From contig OY747717.1 of assembly GCA_963556495.2 (NCBI GenBank), positions 2,002,001 to 2,066,000 on the forward strand: a stretch of 64,000 nt of DNA, written 5' to 3'. The position numbers and the translations under genes were made by a program. This DNA comes from Valencia hispanica (Eukaryota > Chordata > Actinopteri > Cyprinodontiformes > Valenciidae). The notes beneath the pieces are model-generated. The model saw only the letters and a list, made by a program, of their open reading frames with translations. It was not told the DNA's origin and did not search any database. Positions within the stretch are counted from its first letter, which is position 1; each line of letters begins with the position of its first letter. This document shows positions 34,466 to 46,074 of the stretch, piece by piece.

Positions 34466-35086
34466 ATCCCTGCTTTCCACCGACGTGAGAACGACGTGTT
34501 TTTCCCTGCGAGCTAACCCTTCCCACCGGGAAGCGTTTCAGACGCACTTCGGCTGCGAAAGCGTTCCGCCCAGCTGGTCCCGGGAGATCATGGAATCACA
34601 GGAGAATTGCAATTGCATAACTTAAAAGGTGGGATGCAGAACAAAACAATGTAATTCTATGTTAACGAGTATCATAAACTCACCATCCACTCCCAAAACT
34701 GCAGATATTTCATGTTGTCCTTGTATAAATGATCACTGGTATCATATAAACTGGGGGATTCTCCACTTCAACCAACTAATTACTCCCACAGACAGAATGA
34801 CTTCAACACTGGTCTCGCTGGCGATTAGGTTTTTGTTTTGTTTTCCTTCACAGTAAACCAGTCGTAAATCTGCACTTGCCTTTTATTTTGTAATTTGCTG
34901 GATGCTTTACGCTGCTCCCATGTTTGATTTCCTGTCTGGTCCGACCTAAACTGCTGAGATCGGCACATTCTGGAAGTCTGGCGCGTAAAAGACGCTACGC
35001 ACCTGTGACGCGCCCGAAACTATTGACTGTAACTATCAGCTGCGTATAACGCTTCTCAGATGTTACGCGTCTGGTGGAAAGCGGGC
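34466..35086. mobile_element. Miniature DNA element abutting the hAT copy
   Basis: Imperfect terminal inverted repeats: ctgctttccaccgacg on the left and cgtctggtggaaagcggg on the right. About 620 bp, with no coding content. The left end coincides with the right target-site duplication of the hAT element, so the hAT may have inserted at or beside this element's edge. Confidence 0.6.
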
Positions 35087-35354
35087 TTTAGGACGCCGAC
35101 TGACGGGATCTTATCTGGAAGTGTTAATGGACACTAATCAGTTTCGGTCACTGTGCAGAAAATGCAACGCTTTTTATCCAGTATCACCCAGACCTCTGTC
35201 CTGGACCGCCATCCGGTTCACACAGCGCCATGCATAGATGGATCAGGTCTTCACCAGCGGTACTGTTGGTCCAGTTTGTCCTGGTGAACAATCTGAGCCA
35301 GAAGGTGGAAGTCTCAGTTATTGGGTCCATCCATGTTCCTGATGTACGTTCAGA

Positions 35355-35745
35355 CCATGTTCACACGTAGCTGTTTTTTTTTTTTTACGAATATTCTCAC
35401 CACCTCGTTTTTTAAAAAAACTCTCCGTCCATACCTAACCGCATAAGTGCGTTGTTAAGCACATTTATAGACATGCCAAACCTGTAGGGGGCAGTAGTTC
35501 CCCCAAATCCTATCTACTTCTACATAGAGCAGTAACTGAGCTTGTTAAAACAAGCAAACAAAAAGCACTTGGACAATCAATGATGCCAACACGTCTCTGA
35601 GGGAATAAATGCTGTTTCTGAGTGGAAACTCAGGTCGCACAAATGATGTCGGAGCATTTTTGTCGTGGAAAGTGACGATGCGGAGCCGAAAACTCTGGTT
35701 ATTTCTGTCCACATGCAAACGCTTAAAACGGAGAAAACGCAGATG
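35355..35745 (+). mobile_element. Dispersed repeat F, copy C
   Basis: Uninterrupted copy of the repeat at 14625-15060 and 15612-16215. It shows the intact sequence (gacaatcaatgatgcc) that is split by the CACTG element in copy B, which makes it the empty-site reference. Confidence 0.8.
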
Positions 35746-36134
35746 GACTTAAGACTGTTTGGAGATGACCTTTGACCCTTTCCAGTTAGATGGGCAGCAG
35801 TTGGTTCTCTGAGGTCATTGCTGATGTCTTTCTGCCTCGGCGTGGTGTTAACACACTCCTGTTGCTCCTCCAGAGCAGCAGGCTCAAGTTATTCAGGTGT
35901 TTTATGTTGGCAGCATATTTCTCTTTCCTCCGGGAAAAAAAAGGGTTATTTGCTTGGAATGTAACTATTTTTGGGTAACTGTTATCCTGTGACTTAAAAA
36001 GTGAGCTATTATTGTTACAGGTTAATTTTGTAATACAGAAGATTTCTATTTATTTCCAGAGATTTTAAAGTCATTTCTGCAAGGGTTCACTTGTAAAAGC
36101 TGATCTTAAGTTTATTTAATTTTGTTTCTAACCA
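35746..36134. other. Unassigned sequence
   Basis: No feature recognised. Confidence 0.35.
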
Positions 36135-36139
36135 CATAG

Positions 36140-36935
36140 TGTCATGGTGAGGTTTAGAGAGGACCCAAAGGCTCAAGAATGTTCAAGAATAAATAAAACT
36201 GTTTAATAAGCAACGGTCAAAACTCACATGTGACCAGAGCGTACAAGGAAGAGGTAGGAAGACGATGAAACCAGGGGGGAATGACTGAAAGAGGACTGTT
36301 TAAATACTGAGGAGGGAGAGAGGAACGATAGAGAGAAACACTGAGGACTAATCAGTGGAAAGCAGATGCAGGTGGGAGGCAGAGAGCAGGTGAAGGTGAA
36401 AACAGAAAATAATCCTAAATGAGAAAAGCAAGAACTAACTCTAAGGTAACTGAGGATGGAAGAGATTTAAGAGAATAGGAATAGAGGATCCTAAAATCAC
36501 TAATGAATATAGCAGGAAGGAGAGGAGGGGACACCGAGCAGAAAGAAGCAACAGTATAAGAACTTAAATCATAGAATAATAATCCTAATGAGAAAAATAT
36601 GTTAAAATTATGTGGCAAAGTAATAACTGATACAAGATCCAAACAATAAAATAAAGAGTAGAAGCATCTACAGAACCTAACATAGATAAGAAAGACTAAC
36701 TCAGGAGTAACTGAGATAAGACCTAAGAAAATAAAAGGAGGACTGACCCGAAAACAAGAGAAACTCGAAGCACAAACACCTGAGGGTAAAACGGGACAGG
36801 AGGAGAAAATGTAGTGGAAGGAAGAAACACTAAGAACAAGGAGACTCAAATCACACCTAACAATCCTAACACTAAAAGGTAAACTGAATAAGGAAATGAA
36901 ATAACGCAAACACAAACACACAAAGGATCCTGACA
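36140..36935 (-). mobile_element. Solo LTR
   Basis: A 796-bp sequence starting TGTCATGG and ending CCTGACA (TG...CA termini). A 5-bp direct repeat CATAG flanks it at 36135-36139 and 36936-36940, as expected for an LTR retrotransposon integration. Read on the minus strand there is a TATA-like gtatttaaa (36299-36307) followed by an ATTAAA-type polyadenylation signal (36202-36207), in the order of U3, R and U5. No internal retroviral-type coding region adjoins it, so it is best explained as a solo LTR left by recombination. A minus-strand open frame of 192 codons overlaps it but has no recognisable domain. Confidence 0.65.
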
Positions 36936-37119
36936 CATAGAGCAGGAAGACTTTAAATATGGTCGAATCAAAGGTCTTCTTTAAGTTAGCCATCTTTGTC
37001 CAATAGGAGCACGATTAACATCCGAACATGAATAAACATTGCAGATGTTTCTCTGAACTTGACCATCATCAACTGATGGTCGAGTTCAGAGAAACGAAAA
37101 TGACGTCAGACTGTTAACA

Positions 37120-37520
37120 TGAGGCCGAGACTGAAGCTGCTAGCCACCAGCGCTAGCGTTAACGGCTCACCTAAGACCTGTCAATCAAAAGGACACGCCC
37201 CTTTTTATTCATTATTTCAAGCTTAAATTACATCTAAACGGATGAGTTATAAAAAAAAAAAATACCCCCCCTCAGAGTTGTCATGACGATAAACTTGACC
37301 TATCAAACCTAAAATGTTTTGTTTTTTTTTTACATGGGAGTCAATGGGAGCCAGCCCCTAGTGGATGATGGGGGGAGGTGCAATTTTTGCCACTTCCACG
37401 TTGGCTTCATATTTGGCCGACAGAGTTTGCCCCTTGGTTTACACATCACCGCTTGGCCAATAACGATGGCCGATTTATATTCAAATGTAGCGCAGACTTT
37501 TAACTCTATAAGCGCCAAAG
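37120..37520 (+). repeat. Dispersed repeat (acctgtcaatcaaa ... gggagtcaatggg)
   Basis: Contains cctgtcaatcaaaaggacac, cgcccctttttatt, atgggagtcaatgggagcca, gcccctagtgg and tggccacttcc-like blocks. This order matches a dispersed fish repeat I recognise but cannot name. Confidence 0.5.
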
Positions 37521-38203
37521 TGTCAGAATTGCGATAAGCAGCATTGCTGACTTTAAAAAGCCACAGCTGCAGATAAAATCCCTCATGTAGTCACTACTTT
37601 ACCCCAGGAGATGACAGACATCTGTAACTTAAATGTGTTACCATGGAAAGTTTAGGAGTAAAGAGACGTAAGGAGGCAGCAGTGGTGTTCAGGGTCCCGC
37701 TGTGAATGAGGATGATGATGGCTGGGTCGGCTTGACGGATGAGGAAGAGTATCGCAAGTGGATCGGACATTTTGATGAGCCTGTCGGGTATTTTTGGAGA
37801 CGGGGATCTGTCAAATTCTGAAACCCATTGATTTCCTGTTCTGTTATTTTAGATGGTGAATGCTGGAGCCTCATCACAAATAAAACAAACAGATATGCCC
37901 ACCAGTTATTAGACAAAAACACATTTTAAAAAAAAGAGATATATTTATTTATATATTATATAAAAAATTTAAACTATGTAAAAAAAAAAAGATGAACTTG
38001 TAAAAGTCATGCAATCCAGTATGGCCGCCTCCTGATGACATAATAGTATGTTAGCATAATAAGTTAGATGAGTGAATTTGTTCCCGTTACAATGAAGATG
38101 TTTCTCATTTACAGTATGCCTCTATCTCTAACCATGTTCAAGCTAAAACCTTTTGAAATATTGCTATACAAATGTAATATTTTATTGACAAAACTAAAGA
38201 GTT
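37521..38203. other. Unassigned AT-rich sequence
   Basis: AT-rich, with A runs near 37250 (just upstream) and 37980. No gene seen. Confidence 0.35.
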
Positions 38204-38340
38204 AACCTGAAGAGGGCGCCACACTGACGATTTTAAGCAGAAAATTCAAATAAGTCTCAAATAAGATGCACTAAAATTGCCAATTAGACACTCGTTTATA
38301 CAAAAAAAGATGAGTTGCTCTTTAGCAAAAGAAGTTATAA
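38204..38340 (-). mobile_element. hAT-like dispersed repeat, copy 2
   Basis: On the minus strand this matches 28578-28770: shared blocks gtgtctaattg, tagtgcat, ttctgctta-like and ggcgccctcttcaggttaa. It lacks the cagtggttctcaaa end seen in copy 1. Confidence 0.55.
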
Positions 38341-39786
38341 CTTGTGTGATTATTTTCTACAAACACACATTCCCATTTACGCGTGCGCAAAGCAGAAATT
38401 CTCAGCCAGTTTATTTTACAGGGTTTACAGAACTACGCAGTAGTACAAAATAGTTATGACCAGAATTTAAGCCCACGTAAAACCTCAGCGGACGGGTTCT
38501 GGCACCAGAACTTAGACGGTTCTGATTCTGAAGGAAAACTGGGCCCTTTTATAGCTTCTCTGAGTTTGAGGTGTGAGCTGAAAAGGTACGCTCCCCTCAG
38601 GTCAAGAGGTCATCTCTGGCCCAGGATGCTGCTGAGCCGAAACCCGAATCGCCCAAAGATTCTGGTTCTCCTTCATCCCAACCCTCATTCATGGCCATAA
38701 AATCTGGATTGTGAGTAAAAACGAGATCTTATAGGCGAGCAGCTGGGTAAGAGACCCAGAGCTCCCTGCAGGGACGTCTTCAGGTCCTGGAGACGATGTA
38801 CAAGTGGAGACATCCGTCCCTGACGTTCCCCCACAGGGACCGTCTCCTCTTGTCACATTGATTCCTTCAGTGGTTCTGATAACGTCACTTCCAATTAATG
38901 AGCTCCACCTCTAACGAGCAGATCGACAGTGACCCTGACAGCCGGATGTGGTCCAGAATATCTGGTTCCGAGGTCTTCCAGCTTCAGGGATCAGGGGAAC
39001 GATGTGTTGATGGAAGGAAAGCTGGATGAACCATCCTTCTCCAGCTTCAGTGGTTCTGAGGTTCTAGCAGAGACACTGAGAACGTTTCTGCAGCGTACCA
39101 GGAAGGCTGCAGCTGTCGGATCACTTCAAAAACACATTTTTCTAATATTTATAATCAGCGGCCGCTGTCGGATGTGACCTATTTTCCCCGGTGGCTAGGA
39201 ATTTCCCAGCGTAGTGCAGAGACGACGGAGGGAAAGAAAATGTTCCGGGCCCCTCCTTCAGGAGCTTAAAAAAAGGAAAACCCACATTAATGTCCCACAG
39301 TGCGCTCCACTTCCAGAACAAAGCCCCCCAGGAGTCGGTGATCTGAGCCTGGAGGTGTTTGGTGAGGAGGTTCAGAGGTCTGGTTGGAGGAGAACCTGAC
39401 GGACCATCAACCAGGAGAGGAGCGCGTTACAACCACAGGCTCATAAAACCTCTTATTAGATCCAGTTATTCTGGTGGTCACAGCCAGATAAAAAACAGGA
39501 TGAAATATTACCAGCTGCTGTTTTACAGGAAGTTTCATTTTGTTTGTAAACTGAGGTGTCTGATAATCTGGAAGAAAACAGCAGCTCCTCTTCCCTCTTC
39601 AATGAATGTTTTATTTACTGACTTAAAAGTAGAAAAATTATAATATCGTGAAAATGTTCAATATATTCTTTTTATTCATATGAGGTCGTGAAACTCATAT
39701 GATATGCAATCCTTGAATTCTGATCTTTTTGATGATTTACAGAGAATAAAACCCAGAAATAGATTCTTCTTTCATCATCATGTTGT
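38341..39786. other. Unassigned sequence
   Basis: No gene or recognised element. Open frames of about 60-105 codons have no motif. Confidence 0.35.
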
Positions 39787-40296
39787 GGATGGATGGATGG
39801 ATGGATGGAGAGATGGATGGATGGATGGATGGATGGAGAGATGGATGGATGGATGGATGGAGAGATGGATGGAGAGATGGATGAGAGATGGATAGATGGA
39901 TGGATGGATGGATGGATGGAGAGATGGATAGATGGATGGATTAAAGGATGGAGAGATGGATGGATGGATTAAAGGATGGAGAGATGGATGGATGGATTAA
40001 AGGATGGAGAGATGGATGGATGGAGATATTTAAGCATGGATGGATGGAGAGAAGGATGGATTGATTAAAGGATGGAGAGATGGATGGATGGAGATATTTA
40101 AGCATGGATGGATGGAGAGAGGGATGGATTGATTAAAGGATGGAGAGATGGATGGATGGATGGATTAACGAATGGAGAGATTAAAGCATGGATGGATGGA
40201 TTAAAGGATGGAGAAATGAATGGAGAGATTAAAGCATGGATGGATGGATTGAGAGACGAGTGGATAGATGGAAGGATGGATGGATGGATAGATGGA
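39787..40296. repeat. GGAT tetranucleotide array with longer-period variants
   Basis: About 510 bp of tggatggatgga mixed with gagagatgga and ggattaaaggatggagag units. The variants form longer periods of about 30-60 bp from 39940 on. This is the same tetranucleotide as the array at 56137-57388, on the opposite strand. Confidence 0.95.
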
Positions 40297-41064
40297 GCAG
40301 CCTGTATTGTGATGTTCAGGGTTTTTTTCCTAGAAGTCTCAGAGCTCTCGTCTCTTCTTTTCCACCCACTCCGGCACTGGAGAACGTCCCGTAGAACCTC
40401 CCTGTGGTCCCGCCCCCCCGGGGTTCCCTCGCTCCGTCTCCCGTCTCCGTGTTTCAGTATCCGACCCGTTATTAGCAGCAGCCTCTGTTGCTGTTGTTCT
40501 GTTGACTCTGTAGGTGTGTGAGCGCCGCGGCGGAGGCCACAGGTTGCTGGTGTTACCGTCCCATCTGTCGGGGCCCCGGGGCCCCTCCGCCGTGCAGGTC
40601 ACCCCTGCATTAATCCGACTAATTAGCCTAACGAGCCCGTCTCTTGGTGGGCCCGACAAACGAGTGCGACCTGAACATGCAGGAACCAGACGGTTCCACT
40701 TCGCAGGAGCAGGAATCAGAGATTTTCCTGCCAGCTTCTGACCTACATACCACTCCGGCACACACTCAGCATGAATACACACAGAACAAATGTAATGACA
40801 CACTGACAGCGCTGCGGTTAATATGATCCATCACACACAAACACAAATAACTGGGTTTGTGTTACTGAAGTATTTCAGAGCAGGAAATCGATTGTTTCTG
40901 GCCTAAATGTGACTGATGGGTTTTGATGGAGAGGCGTTTCATTCTGTCTGCTGCCTGACAGGAAAAACAAACCCGAGGATTTTAGCACAAAACCAAATAT
41001 GGAATATGTTCAGCTCTTTTGTTTGTGAGAAAAGTTCATTGAAACAATCTACCGGGAAACGAAT
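40297..41064. other. Unassigned, relatively GC-rich sequence
   Basis: Overlapping open frames occur on both strands at 40339-40803, including one of 154 codons. No domain is recognisable, and there is no promoter or splice context I can support. Confidence 0.3.
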
Positions 41065-41345
41065 CCAGTTTATTTATAAAGCACTGGTCAAAAAAACAAC
41101 AACAAAGTTTACCAAGTGCTTAAAATCAAATGCAAATACAAAATTGAAAGAAATGGTAGAGTGGCACAAAAACACAATATTTACCGTAAAAATCGACAAT
41201 TCTAGTTAAACGCAAGCGTGTAAAGATGTGTCTTAAGGTGAGATTTAAACAGAATCAGCCTGTTTTACACTTTACAGGAAACAATGACAGAAAAAGCTCT
41301 GTCTCCGCTGCGTCTGCGTTTGAGGCAAGACCATTTAGTTATTTA
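41065..41345 (-). repeat. Dispersed retroposon tail-like repeat
   Basis: Starts ccagtttatttataaagcac on the plus strand, the reverse of a gcgctttataaataaact-type 3' end common in fish retroposons. Related-looking stretches lie at 46075-46325 and 50290-50640. Loose similarity only. Confidence 0.4.
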
Positions 41346-41539
41346 AAAAACAAATAAAAGAATTGAAAGAATTTAAAATTGAATCGATAACAGAAGAGCG
41401 GACAGAATCAGCGAAATATGGTCACTTTTCCGTATTCCTGTTAAAAGACGCAGCATTCTGAAGCAGCTGCAGACGAGTCGGTTTACAGCGCGTTACAGTA
41501 GAACAGCCGAGTCGTCACAAAAGGCGTGGATCAAAATTT

Positions 41540-43035
41540 GCTGCCATATTAATGACCTTGATGACCATATAAGTGACCTAAACCGCCCTATTAGTGACCT
41601 TAATGACTCTATTAGTGACCTAAACTGCCCTATTAGTGACCTTAATGATTCTATTAGTGACCTTAACCGCCCTATTAGTGACCTTAATGGCCCTATTAGT
41701 AACCTAAACTGGCCTATTAGTGACCTTAATGGCCCTATTAGTGACCTAAACTGCCCTATTAGTGACCGTAATGGCTCTATTAGTGACCTTAATGGCCCTA
41801 TTAGTGACCTAAACTGCCCTATTAGTGACCTTAATGGCTCTATTAGTGACCTAAACTGGCCTATTAGTGACCTTAATGGCCCTATTAGTGACCTAAACTG
41901 GCCTATTAGTGACCTAAACCCCTCTATTAGTGACCTAAACCCCCCTATTAGTGTCCTAAACTGCCCTATTGGTGACCTAAACCCCCCTATTAGTGACCTA
42001 AATGACCCTATTAGTGACCTTAATGGCCCTATTGGTGACCTAAACTGGCCTATTAGTGACCTAAATGACCCTATTAGTGACCTAAACTGGCCTATTAGTG
42101 ACCTTAATGGCTTTATTTGTGACCTAAACTGCCCTATTAGTGACCTTAATGGCCCTATTAGTGACCTAAACTGCCCTATTAGTGACCTTAATGGCCCTAT
42201 TAGTGACCTAAACTGCCCTATTAGTGACCTTAATGGCTTTATTTGTGACCTAAACTGCCCTATTAGTGACCTTAATGGCCCTATTAGTGACCTTAATGGC
42301 CCTACTAGTGACCTAAACTGCCCTATTAGTGACGTTAATGGCCCTACTAGTGTCCTAAACTGGCTTATTAGTGACCTTAATGGCCCTAATAGTGACCTAA
42401 ACTGCCCTATTAGTAACCTTAATGGCCCTACTAGTGAACTAAACTGCCCTATTAGTGACCTTAATGGCCCAAATAGTGACCTAAACTGCCCTATTAGTAA
42501 CCTTAATGGCCCTACTAGTGAACTAAACTGCCCTATTAGTAACCTTAATGGCCCAAATAGTGACCTAAACTGCCCTATTAGTGACCTTAATGGCCCTATT
42601 GGTGACCTAAACCCCCCTATTAGTGACCTAAATGACCCTATTAGTGACCTAAACTGGCCTATTAGTGACCTTAATGGCTTTATTTGTGACCTAAACTGCC
42701 CTATTAGTGACCTTAATGGCCCTATTAGTGACCTAAACTGCCCTATTAGTGACCTTAATGGCCCTATTAGTGACCTAAACTGCCCTATTAGTGACCTTAA
42801 TGGCCCTACTAGTGAACTAAACTGCCCTATTAGTGACCTTAATGGCCCTATTGGTGACCTAAACCCCCCTATTAGTGACCTTAATGGCCCTATTAGTGAC
42901 CTAAACTGCCCTATTAGTGACCTTAATGGCCCTACTAGTGACCTAAACTGGCCTATTAGTGACCTTAATGGCCCAAATAGTGACCTAAACTGGCCTATTA
43001 GTGACCCTAATGGCCCAAATAGTGACCTAAATGGC
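41540..43035. repeat. 21-bp minisatellite with a long minus-strand open frame
   Basis: About 71 units of 21 bp, mainly two alternating types, ccctattagtgacctaaactg and ccctattagtgaccttaatgg. The unit is a multiple of three and lacks minus-strand stops in one frame, so 41493-43040 reads as 515 codons of heptads such as RSLIGQF and RSLIGPL. Larger blocks are duplicated: the unit with ggctttatttgtgacc appears with cttt starting at 42111, 42237 and 42678, and the stretch from 42034 repeats at 42601 (567 bp, 27 units). I regard the open frame as a product of unit length, not a gene. Confidence 0.95.
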
Positions 43036-43135
43036 CCCATGTCCAGAACTGAAGATGCCTCTTGGATGAGAGGTGAAACATCTCATTAAAAGAAACTAGA
43101 TAAACCAAAGTCGTCCAGTTCTTCCTTCTACTGAG
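43036..43135. repeat. Conserved-looking flank of the 21-bp array
   Basis: Contains gaagatgcctcttggatgag and aggtgaaacatctcatt, resembling a motif block found beside minisatellites and in dispersed repeats of fish. Family not assigned. Confidence 0.35.
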
Positions 43136-43304
43136 CATTCAGTCTTCTCTTATGTTTATTGTAAGCTTTGGAGATCCAACCAGTGTTTGTTCATTGAGAC
43201 CAATTAAACTCACAGCTTCACTTTATTTCTTGTGTATTGTAAATAAAAATATTCAGCATTTAAAAAAAATATTTATATCTGAAACGATTGGAAAGTTGGA
43301 CATA

Positions 43305-44935
43305 CACTTAACAAAAATATAAACGCAACACCTTTGTTTCTGCTCCCATTTTTCATGAGATGGACTTAAAGATCTAAAAGTCATTCCAGATACACAATAT
43401 TACCATTTCTCTCAAACATTGTTCACAAATCAGTCTAAATGTGTGATAGTGAGCACTTCTGCTTTGCTGAGCTAATCCATCCCACCTCACAGGTGTGCCA
43501 CATCAAGATGCTGATCTGACATCATGATTAGTGCACAGGTGTACCTTATACTGCCCACAATAAAAGGCCACCCTGGAATGTGCAGTTTTTTGCTTTATTG
43601 GGGGTCTCGGGACTCAGAACGGGTCAGTATCTGGTGTGACCACCATTTGCCTCATGCAGTGCAACACATCTTCTTCGCATAGAGTTTATCAGATTGTCAA
43701 TTGTGGCCTGTGGAATGTTGGTCCACTCCTCTTCAATGGCTGTGCGAAGTTGTTGGATATTAGTGGGAACTGGTACATGCTGTCGTATACGCCGGTCAAG
43801 CACATCCCAAACATGCTCAATGGGTGTCATGTCCGGTGAGAATGCTGGCCATGCAAGAACTGGGACTTTTTCAGCTTCCAAGAATTGTGTACAGATCCTT
43901 GCAACATGGGGCCGTGCATTATCTTGCTGAAACATGAGGTGATGTTCATGGATGTATGGCACAACAATGGGCCTCAGGATCTCATCACGGTATCTCTGTG
44001 CATTCAAAATGCCATCAATAAAATGCACCTGTGTTCTTCGTCCAGAACAGATGCCTGCCCATACCATAACCCCACCACCACCATGGGCCACTCGATCCAC
44101 AACATTGACATCAGCAAAGCGCTCACCCACACGACGCCACACACGCTGTCTGCCATCCGCCCTGAACAATGTAAACCGAGATTCCTCCGTGAAGAGAACA
44201 CCTCTCCAACGTGCCAAACGCCATCGAATGTGAGCATTTGCCCACTCAAGTCTGTTACGGCGACGAGCTGGAGTCAGGTCAAGACCCCGATGAGGACGAC
44301 GAGCATGCAGTTGAGGTTCCCTGAGACGGTTTCTGACAGTTTGTGCAGAAATTGTTTGGTTATGCAAACCAATTGTTTCAGCAGCTGTCCGAGTGGCTGG
44401 TCTTAGACGATCTTGGAGGTGAACCTGCTGGATGTGGAGGTCCTGGGCTGGTGTGGTTACACGTGGTCTGCGGTTGTGAGGCCGGTTGGATGTACGGCCA
44501 TATTCTCTGAAACGCCTTTGGAGACGGCTTATGGTGGAGAAATGAACATTCAATGCACGAGCAACAGATCTGGTTGACATTCCTGCTGTCAGCATGCCAA
44601 TTGCACGCTCCCTCAATGCTTGTGGCATCTGTGGCATTTTGCTGTGAGACAAAACTGCACATTCCAGGGTGGCCTTTTATTGTGGGCAGTATAAGGTACA
44701 CCTGTGCACTAATCATGATGTCAGATCAGCATCTTGATGTGGTACACCTGTGAGGTGGGATGGACTATCTCAGCAAAGCAGAAGTGCTCACTATCACACA
44801 TTTAGACTGATTTGTGAACAATGTTTGAGAGAAATGGTAATATTGTGTATCTGGAATGAATTTTAGATCTTTAAGTCCATCTCATGAAAAATGGGAGCAG
44901 AAACAAAGGTGTTGCGTTTATATTTTTGTTGAGTG
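43305..44935 (-). mobile_element. Near-intact Tc1 transposon with long TIRs
   Basis: Flanked by TA at 43303-43304 and 44936-44937. The terminal inverted repeats begin cacttaacaaaaatataaac (left) and cactcaacaaaaatataaac (right, reversed). They extend about 285 bp each, to gtgcagtttt, with about five differences by eye, so the copy is fairly recent. The transposase gene (43624-44652) occupies most of the space between them on the minus strand. TA duplication, TIRs and DD34E transposase identify the Tc1 group of the Tc1/mariner superfamily. Confidence 0.95.
43624..44652 (-). CDS. Tc1-type transposase, full length, first catalytic residue changed
   Basis: A 342-codon frame without internal stops, the usual length for Tc1 transposases. 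These enzymes bind the terminal inverted repeats and cut and paste the element. Residues ~8-110 form the paired-like DNA-binding region: a helix-turn-helix near 13-50 ([20 protein letters not shown]) and a GRPR-like linker, RRPRVTTP, at 61-68. The catalytic DDE domain follows. Asp244 (FQQDNARPH) and Glu279 ([12 protein letters not shown]) are present with exactly 34 residues between them (DD34E). The first catalytic position, normally Asp in the DESRF motif, is Glu156 (LFTEESRF, codon GAG at 44187-44185). A glutamate there usually abolishes metal-dependent catalysis, so the protein is predicted to bind DNA but not transpose. Start chosen at 44652; a second ATG five codons in is also possible. 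Confidence 0.92.
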   Translation of the reverse strand: MSHSKMPQMPQALRERAIGMLTAGMSTRSVARALNVHFSTISRLQRRFREYGRTSNRPHNRRPRVTTPAQDLHIQQVHLQDRLRPATRTAAETIGLHNQTISAQTVRNRLREPQLHARRPHRGLDLTPARRRNRLEWANAHIRWRLARWRGVLFTEESRFTLFRADGRQRVWRRVGERFADVNVVDRVAHGGGGVMVWAGICSGRRTQVHFIDGILNAQRYRDEILRPIVVPYIHEHHLMFQQDNARPHVARICTQFLEAEKVPVLAWPAFSPDMTPIEHVWDVLDRRIRQHVPVPTNIQQLRTAIEEEWTNIPQATIDNLINSMRRRCVALHEANGGHTRY

Positions 44936-44937
44936 TA

Positions 44938-46074
44938 TTTATAAAGTTCATAGTGAATCTGTGGATGGCTGTTACCGGCTCTGGCTTAAACCATGAGCAA
45001 CAAAAATAAGAAAATATTAAAGCGATTAAACTTTTATATTTATGAAATCGTTTCTCTGAGGAAGACTCAGAGGACATAAAATGTTCAAAACATGTCCAAC
45101 ATTTTATGGATAAACTAAATAAATGACGTTCTTTTACTTTACACTGGTGACACCAGCTGACTGAACGCCCCTGTGAACCAATCAGAATGCTGATTTTTCT
45201 GGTTTGTAACAGACGGACTCTTTAATTCACCTTCATTTATTTCACATTATTTCCGTATTGGTGATCAGAGAGGCCATCCTTCCAGAGGTGAATGTTCCAA
45301 ACAGCGATCCTCATCAGGAACGTCATGATCAGTCGTTAGGGCCCAGGCTTCATCATGGCGCCGTTATCGCCTCTCAACATTCTGCAGATTATTTCACATC
45401 CTCTTTGCTCTCACTGCTCAATCAGTGCAATAGCTGCTATTAAAAATCAATATGTGGCAATTAATTAGCAGGGTCGTTAGATATGTTTCCTGTCGGATTC
45501 ATGGTCTGTGGGGGATCCTGCTGATTTGTTTTTATATTTAGTTTTTATTTACACCGATAAAGACCAGGCAGGACTCTGTAATCCTCATTTAACTCCTTAT
45601 AATCATCCCCCTAAAGACCATTTTAAACAGATTTTAATCAATTTACACAAACTGATCCTTCATAACGGGCATGAATCTGTTTGCTAAGCTTTGAGACGTA
45701 AGATCCAACCGAGCCGATGGGTCAGTCCTGTAGCAGAGGTCGTCTGGATTAGGACAGGGACTCGTCTATGCAGACATTTTTACCTTAATGGAGAGAGTGG
45801 GCGTGATTCTCTGCTCTCTGAGCTCTGATTGGTCAGAAACCTGTAAGGAGACAGAACCACTTTTAACTGGATGGAGGAACTGGTTAAACCCAGAAGGTTC
45901 TGGATATTTGTACAGAGTCAGAATCTAGAGTGTTTTCTGTTAGAAAATCAGAATTAAACATAAACTTTAAACGGTTAGGGGTTTAACAGTGCACAGAAAT
46001 CACGTTTTGGTGCAATTTTGCTTCGCTTACGTCATTTTGTTCGCTCATCAATATAACATTTCTGAAACATACCA
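44938..46074. other. Unassigned sequence with a small inverted repeat
   Basis: Perfect 11-bp arms cataaaatgtt (45075-45085) and aacattttatg (45098-45108) lie 12 nt apart. No gene or element recognised in the rest. Confidence 0.4.

Noticed and set aside
36415..36993. 192-codon minus-strand frame as a membrane protein
   Set aside because: It is hydrophobic only because of T-rich LTR sequence, begins outside the LTR and crosses its boundary.
40339..40803. 154-codon minus-strand frame as a gene
   Set aside because: GC-rich, overlapped by plus-strand frames of similar length, with no recognisable domain or gene signals.
41493..43040. 515-codon minus-strand frame as a gene
   Set aside because: It coincides almost exactly with a 21-bp minisatellite; no promoter, splice context or domain was seen. 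Kept only as a finding.
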